64,000 bases of DNA, from NCBI RefSeq assembly GCF_030409635.1, contig NZ_JAUFQF010000004.1, positions 1,770,241-1,834,240 of the forward strand, read 5' to 3'. The position numbers were made by a program, and so were the translations under genes. The notes under the pieces are model-generated. The model was not told the origin of the DNA. It did not search any database and worked only from the letters and a program-made list of their open reading frames with translations. This document shows positions 10,443-18,838 of this stretch, in pieces. The DNA is from Vibrio agarivorans (GTDB taxonomy: Bacteria; Pseudomonadota; Gammaproteobacteria; Enterobacterales; Vibrionaceae). The first letter of the stretch is position 1; each line of letters begins with the position of its first letter.

Positions 10443-11021
10443 ATGTACCAGGATCTAATTAAAAGCGAATTGACCGAAGCGGCAGACGTACTCAACAAGT
10501 TCCTTAGTGACGATCACAATATTGCTCAGATTGAAGCGGCAGCAAAAATGATCGCAGACTCATTCAAGCAGGGTGGTAAGGTGCTTTCGTGTGGTAACGG
10601 TGGCTCTCACTGTGATGCAATGCACTTTGCCGAAGAGTTGACTGGACGTTACCGTGAAAACCGCCCTGGCTATGCTGGCATTGCGATTTCTGATCCTAGC
10701 CACCTATCGTGCGTGAGTAATGACTTTGGATACGACTATGTGTTCTCTCGCTACGTGGAAGCGGTAGGTTCGACAGGTGATGTTTTATTTGGTTTGTCGA
10801 CATCGGGTAATTCTGGAAACATTCTAAAAGCGATCGAAGCGGCGCAAGCAAAAGGCATGAAGACGATTGCGCTAACTGGTAAAGATGGCGGTAAAATGGC
10901 AGGTGCTGCGGATATTGAAATTCGTGTTCCTCACTTTGGTTATGCTGATCGCATCCAAGAAATCCATATCAAGATCATTCACATCGTGATTCAACTGATC
11001 GAAAAGGAGATGGAAGCTTAA
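10443..11021 (+). CDS. gmhA: Sedoheptulose-7-phosphate isomerase (phosphoheptose isomerase)
   Basis: This 192-residue SIS-domain enzyme converts sedoheptulose 7-phosphate to D-glycero-D-manno-heptose 7-phosphate, the first step toward the heptose of lipopolysaccharide inner core. The signature [20 protein letters not shown] is at about residues 53-72, and the SIS loop [15 protein letters not shown] is near 116-130. Length and sequence match E. coli LpcA/GmhA. A class II glutamine amidotransferase gene follows, as in E. coli (lpcA-yafJ). Confidence 0.96.
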   Translation: MYQDLIKSELTEAADVLNKFLSDDHNIAQIEAAAKMIADSFKQGGKVLSCGNGGSHCDAMHFAEELTGRYRENRPGYAGIAISDPSHLSCVSNDFGYDYVFSRYVEAVGSTGDVLFGLSTSGNSGNILKAIEAAQAKGMKTIALTGKDGGKMAGAADIEIRVPHFGYADRIQEIHIKIIHIVIQLIEKEMEA

Positions 11022-11073
11022 TCAGTTTCCACTAGGTCGTCGCAAGGGTTTGAGTAAAGGAGTCAATTGAACC

Positions 11074-11919
11074 ATGTGTGAACTGCTCGGCATGAGCGCA
11101 AATGTGCCAACAGATATCTGTTTTAGTTTTACAGGATTGATGCAACGTGGTGGCAATACTGGCCCGCACCGAGACGGGTGGGGTATCACTTTTTATGAAG
11201 GTAAAGGGTTTCGTAACTTTAAAGATCCTAACCCGAGTAGTGAGTCGAAAATTGCCGAGTTGGTACAAAACTATCCGATCAAGAGTTGCGCGGTTATCAG
11301 CCATATTCGTCAGGCTAACCGTGGCGGAGTGAACCTAGAAAATACCCATCCGTTTACCCGAGAGTTGTGGGGGCGATATTGGACATTTGCTCATAACGGG
11401 CAACTGAGTAATTTTCAAGGGTTGCAAACGGGACGCCATAGACCTGTAGGGCAAACAGACAGTGAGCTGTCATTTTGTTGGTTATTAAACAAGATGGAGC
11501 AGCAATACCCAGAGCCACCGCAGGACATGGTCGGTGTTTTTCGTTTTATCGCTCAGTGTTGTGATGAACTCAAAGAGTTGGGTGTATTTAACATGCTGCT
11601 GTCAGACGGTGAGTATGTGATGACCTATTGCACCAATCACCTTTACTGGATAACACGCCGTGCACCTTTTGGAAAGGCGACCTTGATTGATGAAGATGTC
11701 ACAATCAACTTTCAAGAAGAGACGACACCAAGAGATGTGGTTTCCGTTATAGCCACACAACCACTGACCGACAATGAGCAATGGCATCGAATGAAACCGG
11801 GAGAATACGGTATTCTTCATTTTGGCGAGCTGATTGACGGCAACGCCAATCAACTTGATCATATTCCCTTCGCTGCGGCAAAACCGGGGAATCAAGCTCC
11901 GACAGAGCCGTTAGAGTGA
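11074..11919 (+). CDS. Class II glutamine amidotransferase, YafJ-like
   Basis: This 281-residue protein begins Met-Cys-Glu-Leu-Leu, so removal of Met exposes Cys2 as the N-terminal nucleophile of an Ntn amidotransferase. Further family segments are HRDGWGI near 28-34, SHIRQANRGG near 76-85 and the loop FAHNGQLSNF near 106-115. It has only the glutaminase domain and no synthase domain, so the acceptor of the released ammonia is unknown. It follows gmhA by about 50 bp. E. coli has the equivalent yafJ in the same place. Confidence 0.88.
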   Translation: MCELLGMSANVPTDICFSFTGLMQRGGNTGPHRDGWGITFYEGKGFRNFKDPNPSSESKIAELVQNYPIKSCAVISHIRQANRGGVNLENTHPFTRELWGRYWTFAHNGQLSNFQGLQTGRHRPVGQTDSELSFCWLLNKMEQQYPEPPQDMVGVFRFIAQCCDELKELGVFNMLLSDGEYVMTYCTNHLYWITRRAPFGKATLIDEDVTINFQEETTPRDVVSVIATQPLTDNEQWHRMKPGEYGILHFGELIDGNANQLDHIPFAAAKPGNQAPTEPLE

Positions 11920-11934
11920 TAAGCTCAAGGCATT

Positions 11935-11964
11935 AAAAAAGGTAGTGAGTTCACTACCTTTTTC
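11935..11964. terminator. Bidirectional terminator between the amidotransferase gene and purN
   Basis: GGTAGTGA and TCACTACC form a hairpin with a 2-base loop, flanked by six A on the left and five T on the right. It can serve both converging genes. Confidence 0.9.
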
Positions 11965-11992
11965 TTTATCTATGGGAGAGTAACAAGACTCA

Positions 11993-12631
11993 CTATTCAG
12001 GCGCGTGACCGTGAATACCCAATTGCTTGCCATCTAAGAAGGCTTTGCCTTGACGCATCTCCAAACGGTCTTCAACAAACCACTTAGCCACCATCGGATA
12101 GATGTTGTGCTCTTGTGTTTGAACGCGTTCAGTCAATGTTGCAACGGTATCTTCTTCAAAGATAGGCACCTTTGCTTGAAGAACGACAGGCCCGCCGTCC
12201 AGTTGCTCTGTTACGAAATGTACGCTGGTACCATGCTCCTCATCGCCAGCATGGATTGCACGCTGATAAGTATTAAGACCAGGGTATTTAGGCAGTAGCG
12301 ACGGGTGAATGTTGATCATGCGACCAAGGTAGTGGCGAACAAACTCGCCACTAAGAATGCGCATGTAGCCAGCCAAGATAACCAAATCTGGCTGGTATTC
12401 ATCCATTTGACGCATGAGCTCTTTGTCGAATGCGTCACGAGTATCAAAATCTTCAGGGTTGAGGTGTTTGGCTGCAGCACCTGCAGATTTTGCTCTCTCT
12501 AGGGCATAAGCTGTTGCTTTGTTTGAAAAAACAGCGGTCACTTTGCCATTATCAATGTTGGTTTCACAAGCATCAATAATCGCCTGTAAGTTAGAACCAT
12601 TCCCTGAAACTAAAACAACAATACTTTTCAT
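11993..12631 (-). CDS. purN: Phosphoribosylglycinamide formyltransferase (GART)
   Basis: This 212-residue enzyme transfers the formyl group of 10-formyl-tetrahydrofolate to GAR in purine synthesis. The phosphate-binding loop VSGNGSNLQAI is at about residues 8-18. The signature INIHPSLLPKYPG near 106-118 supplies the catalytic Asn and His, and a conserved Asp lies in the DGGPV segment. It lies 2 bp after purM, so the two form an operon like E. coli purMN. Confidence 0.97.
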   Translation of the reverse strand: MKSIVVLVSGNGSNLQAIIDACETNIDNGKVTAVFSNKATAYALERAKSAGAAAKHLNPEDFDTRDAFDKELMRQMDEYQPDLVILAGYMRILSGEFVRHYLGRMINIHPSLLPKYPGLNTYQRAIHAGDEEHGTSVHFVTEQLDGGPVVLQAKVPIFEEDTVATLTERVQTQEHNIYPMVAKWFVEDRLEMRQGKAFLDGKQLGIHGHAPE

Positions 12632-12633
12632 GC

Positions 12634-13674
12634 CTAGTTGATCTCTACCTGCTCTTCGCCTTCTTGAGCGGTAGCAATCTCACCAATAACCCATGCATTC
12701 TCGCCTTCAGCTTTAAGAAGCTCAACAGCCGCATCCGCTTGGTCTTTTGGTAGAGCGATTACAAGGCCAACACCACAGTTGAATGTACGGTACATTTCGT
12801 GTGTGTCTACGTTGCCTTTCTCTTGTAGCCATTTAAAGATAACTGGCCATTCCCAGCTGTTGCCATCTACAACCGCTTTCGTGCCTTCAGGAAGAACACG
12901 AGGAATGTTTTCCCAGAAACCACCACCAGTGATGTGTGAGATAGCGTGAATGTCATGCTTCTCAATCATCTTAAGTGCTGATTTGATGTAAATTTTGGTT
13001 GGTTCTAGAAGGTGTTCACCGATAGTGCGGCCTTCTAGCATTTCGCCTTTATCAGCGCCAGAGACTTCTAGAATTTTACGAACTAGAGAGTAACCATTTG
13101 AGTGTGGACCGCTTGAACCGACCGCAATCAGTGCGTCACCTGCTGCAACCTTTGTGCCATCGATAACGTCAGCTTTCTCGACAACACCCACACAGAAGCC
13201 AGCAACATCGTAGTCGTCGCCTTCGTACATGCCAGGCATTTCAGCAGTTTCACCGCCGATTAGCGCACAGCCTGCTTGGATACAGCCATCAGCGATACCA
13301 GATACTACGTCTGCAGCGGTATCAACATCCAGTTTGCCCGTCGCGTAGTAATCTAGGAAGAATAGTGGCTCAGCACCTTGTACGATGAGGTCATTCACAC
13401 ACATTGCTACCAAGTCGATACCAATCGTGTCGTGCTTATTTAGGTCTAGAGCGAGACGAAGTTTTGTACCAACGCCATCAGTACCAGAAACCAAAACAGG
13501 CTCTTTGTATTTAGTTGGAAGTTCACAAAGGGCACCAAAGCCGCCAATACCGCCCATAACTTCAGGGCGACGAGTACGTTTTACCGCACCTTTAATACGA
13601 TCAACCAATGCGTTACCCGCATCGATGTCTACACCAGCGTCTTTGTAGCTAAGAGATGTGTTATTACCACTCAC
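12634..13674 (-). CDS. purM: Phosphoribosylformylglycinamidine cyclo-ligase (AIR synthetase)
   Basis: This 346-residue ATP-dependent enzyme closes FGAM to aminoimidazole ribotide in purine synthesis. Conserved parts include the [12 protein letters not shown] opening, the [14 protein letters not shown] nucleotide-binding segment near 62-75, and [11 protein letters not shown] near 147-157. It is the first gene of a purMN operon. A PurR-type operator lies about 65-80 bp upstream of the start. Confidence 0.97.
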   Translation of the reverse strand: MSGNNTSLSYKDAGVDIDAGNALVDRIKGAVKRTRRPEVMGGIGGFGALCELPTKYKEPVLVSGTDGVGTKLRLALDLNKHDTIGIDLVAMCVNDLIVQGAEPLFFLDYYATGKLDVDTAADVVSGIADGCIQAGCALIGGETAEMPGMYEGDDYDVAGFCVGVVEKADVIDGTKVAAGDALIAVGSSGPHSNGYSLVRKILEVSGADKGEMLEGRTIGEHLLEPTKIYIKSALKMIEKHDIHAISHITGGGFWENIPRVLPEGTKAVVDGNSWEWPVIFKWLQEKGNVDTHEMYRTFNCGVGLVIALPKDQADAAVELLKAEGENAWVIGEIATAQEGEEQVEIN

Positions 13675-13739
13675 GGAGAAATCCTCGGTAGTTAGTTGGA
13701 TGTGAAAACGGCGCTATTCTAACAGTGCTTAAATACAAA

Positions 13740-13755
13740 GAGCAAACGTTTGCGC
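13740..13755. promoter_or_regulatory. PurR operator upstream of purMN
   Basis: The 16-mer GAGCAAACGTTTGCGC matches the PurR consensus ACGCAAACGTTTGCGT at 13 of 16 positions, including the whole central AGCAAACGTTTGC-type core. On the minus strand it overlaps a plausible promoter (TTGCGC, 16 bp, TATTTA), so bound PurR would block purMN transcription. Confidence 0.85.
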
Positions 13756-14058
13756 AAAGTTTTTTATATGCACGTTTGTCTCAAATATAACGCACCCACG
13801 GATGCTAATCGTCGGTAAAGAGAAGGTTAGAGATTTGATACGATGAAACGGATGAGAGAGAAAGTCGGTGTTGTTTGATTAATCTGATCAGTGCTAGGCG
13901 TTAGTGCTCTGAATTGTCGTGACAAATCATCGTTGAGATAGAAGAAGCTAATCGCATATCACTGACATGGGTTAGTTGTTGTACGTGAGCTTTACCCTGC
14001 CCATTTGTCTTTATAAGCGTTATAATCGTTGAGTTTACTGAACTAGTCGGAGAAGAAA

Positions 14059-14685
14059 ATGAAAGTTGTTGAAGTGAAACACCCACTTGTTAAGCACAAA
14101 ATTGGATTGATGCGCGAGGGTGATATCAGCACAAAGCGTTTTCGTGAGTTGGCAACAGAAGTCGGTAGCCTACTAACGTATGAAGCAACGGCAGACTTTG
14201 AAACTGAAAAAGTGACTATTGATGGCTGGAACGGCCCAGTAGAAGTCGATCAGATCAAAGGTAAAAAAGTAACGGTTGTGCCAATTCTACGCGCAGGCCT
14301 AGGTATGATGGATGGTGTCCTTGAGCATATGCCAAGTGCTCGTATCAGTGTGGTTGGTATCTACCGTGACGAAGAGACACTAGAGCCTGTACCATACTTC
14401 AACAAGCTAGCTTCTAACATCGATGAGCGTATCGCGCTTGTTGTTGACCCAATGTTAGCGACGGGTGGTTCGATGATCGCAACTATCGATCTTTTGAAAG
14501 AGAAAGGCTGTCAGCACATCAAAGTGTTGGTACTTGTTGCGGCGCCAGAAGGTATCGAAGCACTAGAAAAAGCGCACCCAGATGTTGAAATGTACACTGC
14601 TGCAATCGATGAGAAGTTAAACGACAAAGGTTACATCGTGCCTGGTCTTGGTGACGCGGGTGACAAAATCTTCGGTACTAAGTAA
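14059..14685 (+). CDS. upp: Uracil phosphoribosyltransferase
   Basis: This 208-residue salvage enzyme joins uracil and PRPP to give UMP. The PRPP-binding loop [11 protein letters not shown] is at about residues 132-142, and the uracil-binding [11 protein letters not shown] lies near the C-terminus. Length is the same as E. coli Upp. GGAGAAG precedes the ATG at good spacing and a TATAAT lies about 30 bp upstream. It faces away from purM as in E. coli, but no uraA permease follows, and rluF converges on it. Confidence 0.97.
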   Translation: MKVVEVKHPLVKHKIGLMREGDISTKRFRELATEVGSLLTYEATADFETEKVTIDGWNGPVEVDQIKGKKVTVVPILRAGLGMMDGVLEHMPSARISVVGIYRDEETLEPVPYFNKLASNIDERIALVVDPMLATGGSMIATIDLLKEKGCQHIKVLVLVAAPEGIEALEKAHPDVEMYTAAIDEKLNDKGYIVPGLGDAGDKIFGTK

Positions 14686-14718
14686 CTCAATAATAGATAC
14701 TTAAGTATGATTGAATCA

Positions 14719-14749
14719 AAAGGGGGAAGCAGCTGCTTCCCCCTTTTTG
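14719..14749. terminator. Terminator between upp and rluF
   Basis: AGGGGGAAGCA pairs with TGCTTCCCCCT around a 2-base GC centre, followed by TTTT and preceded by AAAA. A strong hairpin for both converging genes. Confidence 0.9.
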
Positions 14750-14762
14750 TTGATTAGACTGC

Positions 14763-15815
14763 TTAGCGTTTTAAGCTCAGCGTACCGGGTTTACGAGGCT
14801 TATTGCTTGGCGTGTTGGCCGTTTCCCCTTTCGGCTTGTAGTAAGTCTTGCCTTTGCTTGGTGCGTTACGATCAGAGCGCTTGTCATCGTCACGGCGTGA
14901 ATCAGCAGGTTTACCACGACCTTTTTTCGAGTTTGGCGCGTGACGGAATTCATCGGCATTACGGCCTTTAAACGTGCGCTGCTTTTGATTGCGGCGTGCG
15001 GTTGAGTCTTGGTTCTCTTCACGGCTATCAAATAGCTTTGCATCTGTAGCTCGGCGAATACGCTTGCCTTTCGCATCTAGTTTCGATGCTTCTTCTGTGC
15101 TTGAAGAGGATTCGCACATCGCAAGGATTTGCGCGACTTCAGCTTCTGTCATATAGCGCCATTGACCGTTTGGAATGCCATCTAGGCTGATGTTCATGAT
15201 TCTCACACGGCGCAGCTTAAAGACTTCGTAACCAAGGGCCTCACACATACGTCTGATTTGACGGTTCAAACCTTGCGTTAATACGATTCGGAAGGAGAAT
15301 TTAGTCTCTTTAGTCACTTTACATGGCAAAGTAACGGTGTCGAGAATAGGCACACCCTTCGACATATTATCGATGAAAGCTTGTGTAATAGGCTTATCAA
15401 CACGCACCACATACTCTTTCTCGTGGTTGTTTCCGGCACGAAGAATTTTGTTCACGATGTCACCATCGTTGGTGAGAAAGATCAGGCCATCAGAGGGCTT
15501 ATCAAGGCGACCGATAGGGAAAATACGTTGGTTGAGTCCGACAAAATCAACGATGTTACCTGGAATATCACGCTCAGTGGTACAAGTGATGCCTGTGGGT
15601 TTGTTCAAAGCAATATAGATTGGGCGTTGTTTGCTTTTCACTGGTTTACCGTCGATACAAACATCATCACCAGGCACTACTTTGGTACCGACTTCAGGTG
15701 TTTGACCATTGATAGTGACTCGGCCTTGCTCAATCAGTTTGTCAGCTTCACGACGAGAGCAAAACCCTGTCTCACTGATGTATTTATTTAGACGCTTTGC
15801 GTTATCTTGTGACAT
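14763..15815 (-). CDS. rluF: 23S rRNA pseudouridine(2604) synthase RluF
   Basis: This 350-residue RNA-modifying enzyme has an N-terminal S4 RNA-binding domain (about 7-55) followed by a RsuA-type pseudouridine synthase domain. The catalytic segment [21 protein letters not shown] (about 95-115) has Asp101 within GRLD. The sequence NIVDFVGL...[12 protein letters not shown] and GVPILDTVT match E. coli RluF much better than RluB or RsuA. The C-terminal 110 residues are highly basic and low-complexity (KSKQRT-, RKPG-rich), longer than in E. coli, and probably bind RNA. Confidence 0.92.
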   Translation of the reverse strand: MSQDNAKRLNKYISETGFCSRREADKLIEQGRVTINGQTPEVGTKVVPGDDVCIDGKPVKSKQRPIYIALNKPTGITCTTERDIPGNIVDFVGLNQRIFPIGRLDKPSDGLIFLTNDGDIVNKILRAGNNHEKEYVVRVDKPITQAFIDNMSKGVPILDTVTLPCKVTKETKFSFRIVLTQGLNRQIRRMCEALGYEVFKLRRVRIMNISLDGIPNGQWRYMTEAEVAQILAMCESSSSTEEASKLDAKGKRIRRATDAKLFDSREENQDSTARRNQKQRTFKGRNADEFRHAPNSKKGRGKPADSRRDDDKRSDRNAPSKGKTYYKPKGETANTPSNKPRKPGTLSLKR

Positions 15816-15965
15816 GTTGTTGCTCCTAACGTTTCACAACGGTGGTGGTATCGATCTTTTAATATAGGAATAAAAGAGATTATTGAATCGCCTTCTTTGC
15901 TCTAATACAAACGAATAGCTATCAGAGCAAAAAATAGGCGAGGGATTCTAGCACTAGAGTGGTGG

Positions 15966-16547
15966 TTAGCCTAACCGTTTTTGATGACGCTCGCGGTTCT
16001 CTATCTTCTTGTCGTTACTTTTACGCAACAGCACGTAAACGGCTCCTGTTCCTCCGTGAAAACGTTGGGCACTATGAACACACTGTACGTCTTTTATCTG
16101 GGTTAACCAATGAGCGACAAAACTCTTAGTCAATGCTGGTGGATTAGAACGTTCCCCTTTCCCATGCACAATTACGACGGTGCGTATGTCCATACGAATG
16201 CACTGCTTGAGGAACTTAACCACCTCATCACGACTCTCTTTGAGCGTTTTACGATGAAGGTCAAGGCGTGCTTGAATTGGATATTTTCCTAAGCGCAGTT
16301 TGCGATAGACACCTTCTTGCACACCATCACGCTTAAACTCAATCATGTCATCGGGCTTAAGCATCGGAGCATGATCAATGGAGAGGTGTTCGGGGTCTTT
16401 GTCTGTTAACCATACTGCAGCCTCTCGTTTAGCCAGGTGTGACTCAGTCACTTCAATGCATTTTTTGTGTTCTGCTGTATCGTTATGGAGAGGTTTAACA
16501 TCGCCCATCATTTGTTGAAATAGGGCTAGATCATCATCGTGATTCAT
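15966..16547 (-). CDS. smrA: Smr-domain endonuclease-like protein SmrA
   Basis: This 193-residue protein has a C-terminal Smr domain (about 95-185) with LDLHRKTLKESRDEV, VVIVHGKGE and FHGGTGAVYVLLRK. The N-terminus (DDLALFQQMMGDVKPL) matches E. coli SmrA/YdaL rather than SmrB. Smr domains of the MutS2 type have nicking or RNA-cleaving activity; the biological target of SmrA is not established. The gene stands alone. Confidence 0.88.
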   Translation of the reverse strand: MNHDDDLALFQQMMGDVKPLHNDTAEHKKCIEVTESHLAKREAAVWLTDKDPEHLSIDHAPMLKPDDMIEFKRDGVQEGVYRKLRLGKYPIQARLDLHRKTLKESRDEVVKFLKQCIRMDIRTVVIVHGKGERSNPPALTKSFVAHWLTQIKDVQCVHSAQRFHGGTGAVYVLLRKSNDKKIENRERHQKRLG

Positions 16548-16679
16548 GGCTGATAATCCGTATTGATTGTTGATAGCAGAATTATACGAAAAGTGATGAA
16601 GAAAGATAATAAAAACCGGATTAGATACAGGATCTAATCCGGTGCTAAGCAGAGTTCAATAGAACATGCGCGAAGCGAC

Positions 16680-16820
16680 TTAGTGAGGAGATTCGTCGTT
16701 CAAAACCTTATAGATGAAGAAACCGCCGTAAAAGAGCATCAGGCTAAAAGCAGCGAAGATAACTATCATTGAAGAGAGTTCAACAGCGTTGCCAAACAGC
16801 AAGTCAAGCCAGAAGTTCAT
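16680..16820 (-). CDS. Small single-pass membrane protein, DUF3149 type
   Basis: A 46-residue frame beginning MNFWLDLLFGNAVELSS carries one strong TM helix (about 16-38) with a FYGGFFIYKV end and a short acidic tail. A purine-rich GAGGAAGAA lies just upstream of the ATG. The pattern (xFWLDLLFGN, TM, YGGFFIYKVLND) matches the small DUF3149 proteins I recall from Vibrio. Function is unknown. It lies between smrA and tRNA-Pro, both separated by more than 100 bp, and is too short for usual length cut-offs. Confidence 0.75.
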   Translation of the reverse strand: MNFWLDLLFGNAVELSSMIVIFAAFSLMLFYGGFFIYKVLNDESPH

Positions 16821-17088
16821 CGTTTCTTCCTCTAAGTAGCGAAGACAAGGCTTACGTTAACGGCTGGATAAATGAATGGTTATGATCTGGATCAATCGTT
16901 AACGGGCTGTGGCTTTTATGTTTAAAGCTATGCGCCTTAGCTCACGTTTTGATGCTTTTCTATTCGATCGGATGCCAAGGAAATAAAAAACGTAAAAATA
17001 GTGCTCTTTAGGGGTTGCACCGAAAGTTTTTCGCGGTATTATACGCCTCCATTCGGTGAGACAGATAGTTTCTCAAGCGAATGTATCT

Positions 17089-17165
<77 letters not shown>

Positions 17166-17171
17166 CCTTCA

Positions 17172-17199
17172 GAAAGCCCGCGTATTTACGCGGGCTTTC
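17172..17199 (+). terminator. Terminator after tRNA-Pro
   Basis: AAAGCCCGCG and CGCGGGCTTT form a hairpin immediately after the CCA end of tRNA-Pro. Confidence 0.85.
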
Positions 17200-17220
17200 G
17201 CGTATCAGGAATAAAGAAAA

Positions 17221-17277
17221 GCGCATGCGGGACGTGGGCTGGAGCGCCAGTCCGATCGAATCCCTCTTCACCGGCCA
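17221..17277 (+). pseudogene. Decayed tandem copy of tRNA-Pro (3' part recognisable)
   Basis: Bases 17256-17277 repeat the 3' end of tRNA-Pro, from the T-loop to CCA, with 21 of 22 matches. Upstream, GCGCAT at 17221 corresponds to the D-arm end, but the anticodon arm and 5' half no longer fold. A second hairpin of the same style as the first terminator follows. It is either a worn tandem duplicate or a leftover of integration into the tRNA end. Confidence 0.65.
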
Positions 17278-17283
17278 TTTTTA

Positions 17284-17310
17284 GAAAAGCTCGCTTTTAT
17301 AGCGAGCTTT
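17284..17310 (+). terminator. Second terminator, after the decayed tRNA-Pro copy
   Basis: AAAAGCTCGCT and AGCGAGCTTTT form a hairpin. Its layout copies that of the terminator after the intact tRNA, which supports tandem duplication of tRNA plus terminator. Confidence 0.75.
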
Positions 17311-17391
17311 TCGCGTTTCTGAAATATGGAAAAGCAGGTTGAAGGGGAAGATCACAACGGGTGTGTTTTGGTGCTCAGGTAAGTGGGAGTA

Positions 17392-17443
17392 CAGAATTCA
17401 GAATACAGGGTCGATGTCTCTAACATCTGTATTCTGAAATCTG
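17392..17443. repeat. Inverted repeat built on CAGAATACAG
   Basis: A 17-nt arm at 17392-17408 (CAGAATTCAGAATACAG) is complementary, with one or two mismatches, to 17427-17443 (CTGTATTCTGAAATCTG), with an 18-nt gap. A further TATTCT follows. It may fold as RNA or be a small dispersed repeat. It lies in the 255-bp gene-free stretch between tRNA-Pro and the TraB/GumN gene. Confidence 0.6.
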
Positions 17444-17475
17444 TATTCTAAATACTAAAAGCTTCACTAAACTCT

Positions 17476-17524
17476 CCTTCAACCTTCAACCTTCAACCTT
17501 CAACCTTCAACCTTCAACCTTCAA
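17476..17524. repeat. Seven perfect tandem copies of CCTTCAA
   Basis: The heptamer CCTTCAA occurs seven times head to tail with no mismatch over 49 bp, ending 8 bp before the stop codon of the TraB/GumN gene. Perfect short tandem units like this are prone to slippage, so copy number should vary between strains. Confidence 0.9.
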
Positions 17525-17532
17525 CTTACCTA

Positions 17533-18423
17533 TTATTCCCCCCCAAACTCACACCCTGCTGCTGAACTATTGGAAATCTGTGTCACTTCAAACCCACGCG
17601 CCTCGAGTAATTCGCGTACATTCCCTTCGCCAACAAGGTGAAGGCTGCCTACGACGACAAAGTAATTGCCATCTTCGATGGTGGAGTCTTGGCCTTCAAG
17701 CGGTTGTTTTTGGTTGAGGATCTCTGCCCATGCTTGGTTGCGATCATCAATAAAGGCTTTCTCTAGTTCAGGGGACATCTCGGATATATGGGCGAAAGCT
17801 TCAAGGTTGGATTCATCTCCGGCATCCCAAGTATCAATGAGACAGCGAGTAAGCTGCTGGGTTTGATTGAACTCTTCCATAAAGGCGGTCAGCATCTCTA
17901 AGCCCTCATCGGGTTGCTTAGCGATGAGGTCAATTTGAAACTGCAGTGACTCTAAACCGTAGATTGGGGTTTGTTGTGATGTGGCCTGCTGCATAAAGTG
18001 TAAATCAACCCCTTTATCTGGTGTGTAACCGAGGCGCTGTAGTTGGCTCATTTGTAGGCTCATTGCGGCCATCCAAGGCGGGAAAGATTGCACGTCTTCA
18101 ATTTGCATGCCGCTCATGCGAGCAATTCGACCTAGCCGTTCAAGCTGGCTGTCGTTGAGTTGCTCTTTCACTGTCGTGTTTGCGCTAGGGTAGCGAAGCT
18201 GTTTTGCTTCTAGTGTATTCGCTTCAACGATTAGGCCATCTGCAGCTTGCAGTCGCTGGGTGAGTTTGTCAGGCATTGGATACATTGAGTTATCTCCAAC
18301 ATGCACGGAGCCAACGAGGGTATAGGACAGCCCCTCCTTTTCTGCAAACCATGAAAGAGGTTCTGCTTGTGCAACGTGAGACAACAATAACAGTAGAGGG
18401 CTGAGCAATTTAGAGTAAGACAT
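17533..18423 (-). CDS. TraB/GumN family protein, secreted
   Basis: This 296-residue protein has a signal peptide (MSYSKLLSPLLLLLSHVAQA) and the TraB/GumN fold. The conserved TLVGSVHVGDNSMYP is at about residues 35-49, and the paired YFVVVGSLHLVGEGNV is near 253-268. The two Gly-x-x-His motifs are thought to bind metal in Tiki-like members of this fold, and some members are proteases. The true role here is unknown. The last codons contain seven consecutive G, beside the tandem CCTTCAA repeats, so the 3' end is a slippage-prone spot. It stands alone. Confidence 0.82.
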   Translation of the reverse strand: MSYSKLLSPLLLLLSHVAQAEPLSWFAEKEGLSYTLVGSVHVGDNSMYPMPDKLTQRLQAADGLIVEANTLEAKQLRYPSANTTVKEQLNDSQLERLGRIARMSGMQIEDVQSFPPWMAAMSLQMSQLQRLGYTPDKGVDLHFMQQATSQQTPIYGLESLQFQIDLIAKQPDEGLEMLTAFMEEFNQTQQLTRCLIDTWDAGDESNLEAFAHISEMSPELEKAFIDDRNQAWAEILNQKQPLEGQDSTIEDGNYFVVVGSLHLVGEGNVRELLEARGFEVTQISNSSAAGCEFGGE

Positions 18424-18838
18424 GAAAGTGAACCTTGATTGACGCTATATGCACCTAGTGTAAAGGTTCCTAGGGAAGAGTAGAGAAAAATTAACGGCAA
18501 AATTGTAAAAATCGTTCTCCCTTGCAAACAATTGACGTTTTTTCTTGTGATCGCGTTCATGATTCTTATGGCGAGGTTGGTTTCACTCGAAACTGCGCTG
18601 ATGGTTTTTGTGGCTACGATATTAATTGTGCCGTGTTTTGCGTGACTTATATCTCATTTATTCCGTCAAAATAGTATTGTCGAATTTGACGTTGGATCTA
18701 ATTTATTGTTTTAAAAGAAATTATATAAATTCACATTTGTGGTTTGTGAAGGGAATCAATCATTTCAGCTCTTAATTTATTTCGATAAAAAAGTTTGAGT
18801 AGATTAGAGAAAGATTCAATAAATTATAGGTTTGTAAG
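18424..18838. other. Gene-free region between the TraB/GumN gene and chitobiase
   Basis: This 415-bp AT-rich stretch should hold the chitobiase promoter. Visible items are a half-conserved CRP-like element, TGTGA-N6-TCATG (18546-18561), and an inverted repeat CGTCAAA/TTTGACG at 18664-18670 and 18685-18691, a possible operator. I see no small gene. Confidence 0.5.

Noticed and set aside
18546..18561. CRP site upstream of chitobiase
   Set aside because: Only the left half (TGTGA) is good; the right half reads TCATG. Kept only as a remark on the intergenic region.
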